DNA from: Desulfobacteraceae bacterium
GTDB taxonomy: Bacteria > Desulfobacterota > DSM-4660 > Desulfatiglandales > Desulfatiglandaceae
Direction of reading: 5' to 3'
Length of the DNA: 9,566 nucleotides
Assembly: GCA_020349865.1 (NCBI GenBank)
Contig: CP070700.1
Span: 4,499,742-4,509,307, forward strand
The position numbers were made by a program, and so were the translations under genes. Below, piece by piece: positions 1 to 5,840 of the stretch; the stretch's first letter is position 1, and every line of letters starts with the position of its first letter. The notes beneath the pieces were generated by a model. It did no database searches. It was not told the DNA's origin and saw only the letters and a list, made by a program, of their open reading frames with translations.

Positions 1-284
1 AAATGCACTTTAGCCGGGATTTTGTGTTGATAGGAGATAATCCTTTTCATTTCAGGGACCTTCAAAACAACCATCACAATGCATCCCTTTTGAAGCAGTA
101 CTATTTCCCCCTCATCTAACCCGAAGGGGAGGTAAGTCCTCTCGCTAACGAGCAAATCCAGCACTAACTCATTGCCTTCATGATTCGGTGCTCGAAGTGA
201 GACAAAAAAACTGCCGGTTAGACGGCTTTCATCGGAATAAATGATTTCCGCCTTTTTTTTTGTTGTCTCTATTTTGAGCCCCAT
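1..284 (-). CDS. Small hypothetical protein, C-terminus outside window
   Basis: An open frame of 94 codons runs from an ATG at 284-282 off the left edge, so the C-terminus is missing. GGAG four bases before the ATG (GCGGAGAATATG) is a reasonable ribosome binding site. The protein starts MGLKIETTKKKAEIIY, then has alternating hydrophobic strands (GSFFVSLRA, ELVLDLLVSERTYLPF, EIVLLQKGCIVMVVLKV), which suggests a small beta-rich fold. There is no signal peptide or membrane helix. The pattern '...FFVS...LLDLL.SER.YLPF...IVLL.K..IV.V' is reminiscent of small DUF6812-type proteins found in similar operons, but that is memory of a pattern, not a match I could test. It lies 126 bp downstream of the multidomain regulator on the same strand with no terminator visible between them, so cotranscription with pilT is likely. 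Function unknown. Confidence 0.7.
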   Translation of the reverse strand, partial: MGLKIETTKKKAEIIYSDESRLTGSFFVSLRAPNHEGNELVLDLLVSERTYLPFGLDEGEIVLLQKGCIVMVVLKVPEMKRIISYQHKIPAKVH

Positions 285-410
285 ATTCTCCGCCCGCTTA
301 ATATTGTCTTTTGCTCTGTACAGTTTTCGTCAAAAGATAAATTGCCTGTCACTGAAAACTTAGTCGGCCGGGTCACATAGCCTCGAATGATTTCGATAAC
401 AGATACGGCA

Positions 411-2429
411 TCAAAGATCTTCGTCTTCTATTTCACCGCCTGCCTCGTCAGCGAGACGCGCACCTTCCATTAACAGTGACATGGCACCGGCCTGAATGGT
501 GCGGGGTGGAAAGTCCGAACAGGAGACGATCTGAAAGTTCCCCTCTTCCCATGCCATGAGCTTGTAGAAGGCCTCTTCACCCGCCGCGCTTCCAGTGAGC
601 GCATGTACTATCTCTCCCTGTTGGATGTAAATCCGGCCCTTTTCACCCATGCTGTCAAGCGTAAGCTCAACATCCTTGTCTCCCGCAGTAAGGCTTTGAA
701 TGATATCGGTAATGTTCATCTCTGTTAAAGATCCACTTACGCCCGTCTTGGATTCATGGGGAGATTGGCTGGCCAGTATGCGTTGTATCTTTAGGGCGAG
801 TAGTTCTAAATCTACCGGTTTTTTTAGAAAATCGTCAGCACCGGCTTCTAAGCTCTCAGCTGCCAGTCTCTCACCCTCTTCCGCTGTGAGAAAAAGGAAT
901 GGTATAGGGGCCGTTGCAGTGTTTTCCCTCAAAGCCCGACAGAACCTCAGGCCATCAGTCTCTGGGAGATTAATCTCGGAGATGACCAGGTCAACCCCCG
1001 AATTCATTATGGTTTTCACCGCCGATTTGGCATCTGCAAGTACCTCAAGGTCATAGCCGTCGTTCTCCAAGCGAAGGACCATGCTGGATTCTTGCGACTC
1101 GCTTGGGTCTACAATAAGTATACGCCTTGAGGGGTGGTCAACTTTTCTTAAGAATTCCTCATCTTTTATAAGTTGTAGAAAGGCTTCCAGTATGGGTTTG
1201 GTTTCAGGCGAGGGAGTTTGCTGACCGAGCAGCCTGCGGACCTGGTTTATGTCCTTTGTAGCTTCAGGTTCACGACTTTTTATAATCTGGTATTTAGTCA
1301 CTAATTTCAGAATGTTAACTTCCACCCCCTTTGTGTGATCCTCGTCCGCGTCTGGGTTAAGTATTTTATCCAGACGGTAGGGCGTAGCAATGAGATTCAT
1401 CAATTTTTTTCCAAATTTATTAGCAGAAAGCCACGCAGATAAGACAAGACCGTCAACCCGGCGGGGTGGCAGGTTCAATCTCAAGGCAAGAAGCTTGCAG
1501 TATCTTGCCCGCGCGAGTATCTCCTGAAGCTGTCCATCTTCGCCCTTCATACTTCTCTTCATAAGAAAAACTACCAGGCTCATCAGGGCCTGACTCATCT
1601 GATGGTACGGATACTCTTGTCCCAAAAGTATGGGGGCAAGCTGGCGGAAGGAGATGTGGGGCAGCCCAAACTTTTGAGATATGTCCCGGAGCCAAGAGAC
1701 TTGAGAGTCAAAAGTACGGCCGTTTACCAAAAGTAGGTCAGGAGATTTTTCTTCGCAGATCTTAATAGCATCCTCTTGAGTTGAAGCCCAGTTAACATCC
1801 GAGTATCCCTCCCCATGGAGGAGGGTCTTCAGCGCTCCAGCGCGAGCAAAATCGGGTTCAAGGAGGAGGATTTTTCTTTGAGTGCGCGTTTTGTCTTCCA
1901 GGCTCATTTCTTTCCTGGGTTCCTGTTCAGGGCTTACGATCGTGAAGTCCTGAGGCAGTTCCAGCTCTTGGGCAGGTACGTAAGCCTTACCCTTGTAATG
2001 TACTTCTATTGCTTTATCAATTTCTGACCGGGAAGCTACGGTGAATGTGAGCTGGAGAGGGGCGGGAAAAATGGTTCGAAGCTTCTCAACCTGGGTTTGG
2101 TCCTGTGGATCATCAAGGGCGAGTGTAAGGATGTTTTTTTCTTGATCATAATCTATGGGAAAGATCTTCCAGCGCTCAGCAAACTTGAGGGGCACCTTCG
2201 CTTTTGCGGAATCCGGGGGCGGGTTGGTCAAAAGGGCCTGATAGGGTTTTCCGAGAATCTTTGCCAACCCCGTCCCTAATGTTTCATAGTCGAGCATGTT
2301 CAAAAAAACGAGGGCTTCATCAATACTGATTCCCCTCGTCATGGCGTAGTCTTCTGCCTGCCGAATCTGTTCCTCATTTAACTGCCCATTAGACATAAAG
2401 TGGCTATTCAGTTTCGAGATATCAACCAT
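411..2429 (-). CDS. Multidomain regulator: MshEN, two degenerate receivers, degenerate HD-GYP-like domain, C-terminal DUF4388 (PATAN)
   Basis: A 672-aa cytoplasmic protein starting 6 bp after the pilT stop. It has no evident Shine-Dalgarno, so translational coupling to pilT is likely. Domains seen: residues 1-147 resemble the N-terminal domain of type II secretion/pilus ATPases (MshEN; ends VASRSEIDKAIEVHY). Residues 184-262 are a receiver-like fold with Asn236 where the phosphoacceptor Asp should be. Residues 300-430 are helical and align by eye with HD-GYP domains: RYCKLLALRLNL, then SAWLSANKFG where LLHDIGKIG is expected, and ILEAFLQLI near the end, but there is no HD and no GYP motif. Residues 436-552 are a second receiver with Asp441, Thr515 and Lys537 present but Glu485 at the phosphoacceptor (VISEINLPETDG). 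Residues 565-665 are DUF4388/PATAN (GSLTEMNITDIIQSL...GRIYIQQGEIVHA). The C-terminus is acidic. It is probably a phosphorylation-independent scaffold or adaptor connected with pilus or surface signalling; the exact role is inference. Confidence 0.93.
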   Translation of the reverse strand: MVDISKLNSHFMSNGQLNEEQIRQAEDYAMTRGISIDEALVFLNMLDYETLGTGLAKILGKPYQALLTNPPPDSAKAKVPLKFAERWKIFPIDYDQEKNILTLALDDPQDQTQVEKLRTIFPAPLQLTFTVASRSEIDKAIEVHYKGKAYVPAQELELPQDFTIVSPEQEPRKEMSLEDKTRTQRKILLLEPDFARAGALKTLLHGEGYSDVNWASTQEDAIKICEEKSPDLLLVNGRTFDSQVSWLRDISQKFGLPHISFRQLAPILLGQEYPYHQMSQALMSLVVFLMKRSMKGEDGQLQEILARARYCKLLALRLNLPPRRVDGLVLSAWLSANKFGKKLMNLIATPYRLDKILNPDADEDHTKGVEVNILKLVTKYQIIKSREPEATKDINQVRRLLGQQTPSPETKPILEAFLQLIKDEEFLRKVDHPSRRILIVDPSESQESSMVLRLENDGYDLEVLADAKSAVKTIMNSGVDLVISEINLPETDGLRFCRALRENTATAPIPFLFLTAEEGERLAAESLEAGADDFLKKPVDLELLALKIQRILASQSPHESKTGVSGSLTEMNITDIIQSLTAGDKDVELTLDSMGEKGRIYIQQGEIVHALTGSAAGEEAFYKLMAWEEGNFQIVSCSDFPPRTIQAGAMSLLMEGARLADEAGGEIEDEDL

Positions 2430-2435
2430 TTGCTG

Positions 2436-3479
2436 TTATAGGTCTTGGTCTGTGTCATTCAGATAGATATTCGCTTCTTCCTGGGTGACCAGGTTTTCCT
2501 GAACCAGGCTTTTGATGTGATCCTCCATGGTCTGCATACCCGCGCCTTTGCCGGTTTGTAGCACGGAAAAGAGCTGGTAAGTCTTTCCCTCCCTTATAAG
2601 GTTCTGGATAGCCTGGCTGGTTATCATTATCTCCACCGCAGCAATCCTGCCGTGTCCTTTTGATCTTCTTAATAATTGTTGAGCAATCACCCCACGCAAT
2701 GATTCGCTGAGCATCGTCCTTATCTGGGGTTGCTGGGTTGTGGGAAAAACATCGATGATGCGATCCACCGTCTTAGCGGCACTGGACGTGTGAAGAGTGC
2801 CCAGAACCAACAGCCCTGTCTCTGCCGCTGTAAGGGCGAGATGTATGGTTTCAAGATCTCTCATCTCTCCTACGAGGATAACGTCAGGATCTTCCCGCAA
2901 GGCTGCCCGCAAACCGGAAGAAAAGCTTTCTGCATGGAACCCTATTTGTCTTTGATGGATAAGACATTTTCCCCTGGGATGAATGAACTCTATGGGATCT
3001 TCCAAGGTAATGGCGTGGTAACTTTTTTCTTTGTTTATCAAATCTATGATAGCCGCAAGGGTCGTGGATTTGCCGGATCCCGTTGGTCCGGTAACTAACA
3101 CGATGCCGCTTTTCAACCTGCCAAGAATCTGGACAGATTCGGGAAGCCTCAGCTCTCTCAGGGTTTTGATCTCGGTGGGAATTAACCGAAATGCACCCCC
3201 GTACCCCTTTCTTTCAATAAACACATTTGCCCGAAACCGGGCTGTGCCCTCAAGTTCGTAAGCAAAATCGATATCTTTCTTCTCCTTGAGAACCTCGAGT
3301 TGCGCACCGTCCAGCATTTCCAGAAGGAGTACTTCTGCCTCCTTTGGGGTAAGGTCATGATATTTTGTACGTTGCAACTGCCCGTCAATCCGGAGCATAG
3401 GAGGGTCGCCGGCACTGACGTGGAGATCGGAGGCCTTGTGCTGAATCATCATTTTGAGTAGGAGATCAATCTTTGCCAC
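2436..3479 (-). CDS. pilT: Type IV pilus retraction ATPase PilT
   Basis: A 347-aa hexameric ATPase of the secretion-ATPase superfamily that acts at the cytoplasmic base of type IV pili, depolymerising pilin and powering retraction and twitching. Motifs seen: Walker A GPTGSGKS (131-138), Asp box ITLEDPIEF (157-165), Walker B DVILVGEMRD (199-208), His box GTLHTSSA (227-234). The PilT hallmark AIRNLIRE appears as AIQNLIRE (290-297), with Gln replacing the usual Arg. The PAS-like N-terminal domain begins DLLLKMMIQHKASDLHVSAG. Length is normal for PilT. The start is GTG at 3479-3477, six bases after a perfect GGAGG; an ATG seven bases upstream is out of frame. It is followed after 6 bp by the multidomain regulator, giving a two- or three-gene operon. 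No other pil gene lies in the window, so it is an isolated pilT locus here. Confidence 0.97.
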   Translation of the reverse strand: MAKIDLLLKMMIQHKASDLHVSAGDPPMLRIDGQLQRTKYHDLTPKEAEVLLLEMLDGAQLEVLKEKKDIDFAYELEGTARFRANVFIERKGYGGAFRLIPTEIKTLRELRLPESVQILGRLKSGIVLVTGPTGSGKSTTLAAIIDLINKEKSYHAITLEDPIEFIHPRGKCLIHQRQIGFHAESFSSGLRAALREDPDVILVGEMRDLETIHLALTAAETGLLVLGTLHTSSAAKTVDRIIDVFPTTQQPQIRTMLSESLRGVIAQQLLRRSKGHGRIAAVEIMITSQAIQNLIREGKTYQLFSVLQTGKGAGMQTMEDHIKSLVQENLVTQEEANIYLNDTDQDL

Positions 3480-3514
3480 TGCATACCTCCAGATACCGGA
3501 CTCACATCGCCCCT

Positions 3515-3554
3515 ATTTGGCCCTTTAAGCCAGGTCTAAAGGGGGCAAATTTTT
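3515..3554. other. Hairpin with T tract in the pilT upstream region
   Basis: ATTTGGCCCTTTA (3515-3527) and TAAAGGGGGCAAAT (3537-3550) form an imperfect stem, followed on the plus strand by TTTT. In the plus direction it resembles an intrinsic terminator, but no plus-strand gene precedes it. In the minus direction it would sit in the pilT 5' untranslated region without a U tract. It may be an element remnant or leader structure. Confidence 0.3.
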
Positions 3555-3637
3555 CAGGTGAGATGCTGGATAAAAACCTCTTATCAATTGGTGCCCCAGC
3601 GGGAAACAAGAGCAAGCAAATGGAGGCCAATTCTAAT

Positions 3638-3783
3638 TAGTGTCTATCCAGAAATGAGATAGTTTTCGAAAGGTCAAGGAAGATGAGGATTTTAACCACA
3701 GGAATACATTGAAGTATTTCGAGGATTAAAATCCAAATCTGACGCAGAGATCGTGGAAAATGGCCATTTCTGGATAGGCACTA
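3638..3783. mobile_element. MITE-like palindromic element, 146 bp
   Basis: Terminal inverted repeats TAGTGtCTATCCAGAAATG (3638-3656) and its complement at 3765-3783 match at 18 of 19 positions. Inside, GGATTTTAA (3687-3695) pairs with TTAAAATCC (3726-3734), each exactly 30 bases from its terminal repeat, so the whole unit is an interrupted palindrome with a 30-base centre. It encodes no protein. Both ends begin or finish with TA, which fits TA target duplication as in IS630/Tc1-mariner-type miniature elements, though no transposase of that type is in the window. It sits in the gene-free stretch upstream of pilT. Confidence 0.65.
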
Positions 3784-4242
3784 CCTAAAATCAGGGATTA
3801 CCACCCCATGGGGGTCCGCTACTCCACCTATCAGATATCGGCAACCAAGTGCTTGAACTTTAATAAAAAATGGCAAAAAATTTGTTTTTCGGTACCTCTT
3901 TGATGCACCGGGTGCGGAACTCAATCATCAGGGTGATTTATGCACCTTAAAGAAAAGTCGGTGGGCCATTATGTGAGGATAAAAAAGCATTATGGTGTTT
4001 TTGGTTAGCTGACAACAGGATTAAGAAATACGGCCAGGAAAGCGAATAAACCGATCATTCCCGCCACGGACAAACAAGGGAACGGCCTGATGGCATACTG
4101 ACTGATTAAAAGCTCAAAAGGATGGATAAAAGTCTGACGATTCCAAATTTGATAAGTCTTGCTTATTACAACATTTTTCTATGCTCCAAGGTTTTTCAAT
4201 TTTTGTAATTATAGAAATGAGGCGACTCCTCCTGCTGCCCAA
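3784..4242. other. Intergenic stretch without convincing genes
   Basis: This 459-bp AT-rich tract lies between the MITE-like element and the end of the acetyltransferase gene. I see no recognised protein, RNA gene or clear terminator. A plus-strand frame from ATG 3940 reads MHLKEKSVGHYVRIKKHYG..., meets TAG at 4006-4008, and continues in the same frame to TGA 4099-4101. I do not recognise it and do not call it a gene. Promoters for pilT probably lie between here and 3480 but none is clear enough to mark. Confidence 0.5.
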
Positions 4243-4779
4243 CTATACGGTCCCTTTCACTGAATACTCCATGATAAGGTCGTTCTGTACGTCGTTGCCG
4301 AGGATGAAAGCGTGTGTCCCCGCTTCTCTAAAACCCCATTTTTCGTAGAACCGTATCGCACGCTCATTCCGCTCCCATACGCCGAGCCAGATAGTCTCGT
4401 AGCCGGCATCCAGAGCTTCCTCCTGGCAAGCCTTCAATAAGGCAGCTCCGTACCCTTTTCCGATCACACGCTGATTAACATACAGGCGCGCTAACTCCAT
4501 GGGTTTGGGTCCCTGTACACATTTTGGTGCTGCACTTACTTTGAGTGTTGCGTAGCCGATAGGTTCGTTATCCTCATATGCTAACAAGAAGATTGTTGTG
4601 GGATCAGCCAACGCCGAGGCTATCTGCTCTGGGGCAAAAGCAGAATTGAGATAGCTTTCCATGTCTTCGGGGGTGTTTTCCGGTCCGAATGTGTCGTTGA
4701 ACATGTACGTTCCGATTTCTGATAAGAGAGCGGAATCTTTTATAGATGCCCGCCGAATGAAGAATGTCATAGTAGGCAT
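4243..4779 (-). CDS. PaiA-like GNAT family N-acetyltransferase
   Basis: A cytoplasmic GNAT-fold acetyltransferase that would transfer acetyl from acetyl-CoA to a primary amine. The acetyl-CoA loop is visible as RVIGKGYG in the pattern Q/RxxGxG/A, followed by AALLKACQEEALDAG. Further motifs are FNDTFGPENTPEDMESYL near the N-terminus, WLGVWERNERAIRFYEKWGF (motif B), and HAFILGNDVQNDLIMEYS at the end. This combination matches the Bacillus PaiA type, whose members acetylate spermine/spermidine; the substrate here is inference. The chosen ATG at 4779 gives 178 aa and has GAGG eight bases upstream. A longer frame starts at ATG 4806 (187 aa) but has no ribosome binding site. It stands alone on the minus strand, downstream of a toxin-antitoxin pair and separated from it by about 170 bp. 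Confidence 0.92.
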   Translation of the reverse strand: MPTMTFFIRRASIKDSALLSEIGTYMFNDTFGPENTPEDMESYLNSAFAPEQIASALADPTTIFLLAYEDNEPIGYATLKVSAAPKCVQGPKPMELARLYVNQRVIGKGYGAALLKACQEEALDAGYETIWLGVWERNERAIRFYEKWGFREAGTHAFILGNDVQNDLIMEYSVKGTV

Positions 4780-4905
4780 AATTCTATCCTCATGCTCGCG
4801 CTGCATAACGCTGGTCTTTAGTCGCCGTTTTTAGAGGTCGGCTGGAGTGATTTGTATATGCCCGGCATGTCGAAGATTTCGAGTTTTCGGGTGTGTGTCG
4901 AGGGG

Positions 4906-4936
4906 GCCGGGGAAAAAACCCCCGGCTACCCGATTA
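4906..4936 (-). repeat. GC-rich hairpin and repeat copy 1 behind the parE-like toxin
   Basis: GCCGGGG (4906-4912) and CCCCGGC (4920-4926) flank a run of six A and a C, forming a strong hairpin 13-43 bp after the toxin stop. The segment AAAAACCCCCGGCTACCCGATTA (4914-4936) recurs with one base less and one substitution at 7693-7714, behind the PIN toxin. It could act as a transcription end or mRNA-stabilising stem, or be a dispersed repeat. The T run lies in the loop rather than after the stem on the minus strand, so it is not a canonical intrinsic terminator. Confidence 0.5.
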
Positions 4937-4948
4937 GATGCCGATTTT

Positions 4949-5236
4949 TCAGGGCGGCTGTTCTGGAAGTTTAGCCCCATGCCAGACTGCAACGATCCAA
5001 ACACTATCATTCTCCACTCGGTAGAACAGTCGATAGGGTGGAACAATAAGTTCACGATGTGGCATCTCAGGGAACTCAGGTATAGGCCGACCAGACTCAG
5101 GATATTCTAAAAGCCTCTTTAAAGACTTTTCAGTGCGTTGACGAAATCGGGTAGCGGCGGAAGGTTTATCACGACGGATGTATGCAATGGCTGAAAGGAA
5201 TTGAGCCCGAGCTGTAGGAGTAAAGAGAATTTTCAA
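4949..5236 (-). CDS. RelE/ParE family type II toxin
   Basis: A 95-aa protein with the RelE/ParE fold. It opens MKILFTPTARAQFLSAIAYI, has RDKPSAATRFRQRTEKSLKRLLEYPESGRPIPEF in the middle, and ends with the typical strand set YRLFYRVENDSVWIVAVWHG. ParE members poison gyrase and RelE members cleave ribosome-bound mRNA; the YRLFYRV...VVWHG type is closer to ParE, but the target cannot be told from sequence. The start is TTG at 5236-5234 and overlaps the antitoxin stop as TTGA, so translation is coupled to the antitoxin. The gene order (antitoxin first, overlap, short toxin) is the standard type II arrangement. The reading frame is intact. Confidence 0.9.
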   Translation of the reverse strand: MKILFTPTARAQFLSAIAYIRRDKPSAATRFRQRTEKSLKRLLEYPESGRPIPEFPEMPHRELIVPPYRLFYRVENDSVWIVAVWHGAKLPEQPP

Positions 5237-5514
5237 GATTTATCACCGGACAACAGAGAGTCGGCTTCGGCTAAGACGCTTTCAAGATCATAGCCATCGC
5301 CCGCTGCAATTTCCCTTTCGCCACGCAGTAATTGACGAAGAATTTGCCTTTCATGATCAGCTTGCTCATAGGATTTCACACTGAGCATAACCGCTGCTGC
5401 TCGACCACGCTGTGTAACAATGAGCGGCGCGTTTGAGTTACGCACCCGTTTGAGTACAGCGGCAGCATCTTGACGAAGGTCAGACACAGGGATTATTTCA
5501 GGAATTTTAGCCAT
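5233..5514 (-). CDS. Phd/YefM family antitoxin
   Basis: A 93-aa DNA-binding antitoxin that should neutralise the downstream ParE-like toxin and repress the operon. The N-terminal Phd/YefM domain is clear: PEIIPVSDLRQDAAAVLKRV, then APLIVTQRGRAAAVMLSVKSYE. The C-terminal half (residues 60-93) is acidic and probably disordered, as expected for the toxin-wrapping part. The start is ATG at 5514, with GGAGG eight bases upstream; a frame extension to a TTG at 5529 would overlap that ribosome binding site and is rejected. A perfect palindrome lies 17-33 bp upstream of the ATG. Confidence 0.92.
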   Translation of the reverse strand: MAKIPEIIPVSDLRQDAAAVLKRVRNSNAPLIVTQRGRAAAVMLSVKSYEQADHERQILRQLLRGEREIAAGDGYDLESVLAEADSLLSGDKS

Positions 5515-5531
5515 TTTTATTACCTCCAATT

Positions 5532-5547
5532 GTACTAATAATAGTAC
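5532..5547 (-). promoter_or_regulatory. Probable antitoxin operator overlapping the -10
   Basis: The perfect inverted repeat GTACTA-ATAA-TAGTAC lies 18 bp upstream of the antitoxin ATG. On the minus strand the centre supplies TATTAT as a plausible -10 hexamer (5538-5543). The matching -35 is weak (T-rich at the right distance), so the promoter could need no activator but is not strong by eye. A palindrome over the -10 fits autorepression by Phd/YefM-toxin complexes, as known for this family; binding here is inference. Confidence 0.6.
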
Positions 5548-5570
5548 TATTGGATGTCACAAAAAGCAAG

Positions 5571-5625
5571 AAAAAAAATGAACCGCCCCGTAGCTTGATG
5601 CGCGTAGCTTGATGCGGGGTAGTTC
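5571..5625 (-). terminator. Intrinsic terminator after the 43-aa ORF
   Basis: Read on the minus strand, GAACtaCCCCG (5625-5615) pairs with CGGGGcgGTTC (5590-5580), followed by A and eight T (5579-5571). The loop contains two tandem copies of GCATCAAGCTAC (5614-5603 and 5602-5591 or nearby). The stem begins one base after the stop codon of the 43-aa ORF, which supports that ORF being transcribed, and it insulates the antitoxin promoter at 5532-5547. Confidence 0.75.
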
Positions 5626-5626
5626 A

Positions 5627-5758
5627 TTAGTGCGATGGCAATTGGCTAACACTCTGCAGACCGTAAAGCACCGCCGAGATGGGATTGCCGGTGATGAGAT
5701 AGGTCAGGCCCATTACACCCACGCCGAGCACCGGCATCATCCGGGTCACACGGATCAT
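5627..5758 (-). CDS. 43-aa hydrophobic hypothetical protein
   Basis: A short frame reads MIRVTRMMPVLGVGVMGLTY, then LITGNPISAVLYGLQSVSQL, ending PSH. Residues 9-35 are hydrophobic and could form one membrane helix, with a positively charged N-terminus (Arg3, Arg6) that would favour N-in orientation. AAGG lies nine bases before the ATG (TAAGGGTGCTTCACATG). An in-frame GTG nine bases upstream is an alternative start. A strong intrinsic terminator begins directly after the TAA, which supports a real transcription unit. No toxin-type signature is recognised. It could be a small membrane protein, or the C-terminal remnant of a longer lost membrane protein, although the upstream frame has a stop within 16 codons. 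Confidence 0.45.
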   Translation of the reverse strand: MIRVTRMMPVLGVGVMGLTYLITGNPISAVLYGLQSVSQLPSH

Positions 5759-5840
5759 GTGAAGCACCCTTATTTCTCTGTTCTGTCGTCTACTTTCTCC
5801 TATTGTTTAGGTGCTCACTATTAAAATAGGATCACCAGGA

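Noticed and set aside
269..376. A 35-aa minus-strand frame from GTG 376 between the regulator and the partial gene, overlapping the latter's start
   Set aside because: GAGG precedes the GTG, but the frame is very short, has no recognisable features and overlaps a better-supported ATG; not enough to call a gene.
3515..3554. Riboswitch or attenuator in the pilT leader
   Set aside because: Only one imperfect hairpin is visible and the T tract points away from pilT; no known riboswitch core is recognised.
4777..4806. Longer start for the acetyltransferase at ATG 4806
   Set aside because: No ribosome binding site; the ATG at 4779 has GAGG eight bases upstream and gives a length nearer to PaiA.
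5515..5529. TTG start at 5529 for the Phd/YefM antitoxin
   Set aside because: It would place the start inside the GGAGG that serves the ATG at 5514, and the added residues are not part of the family.
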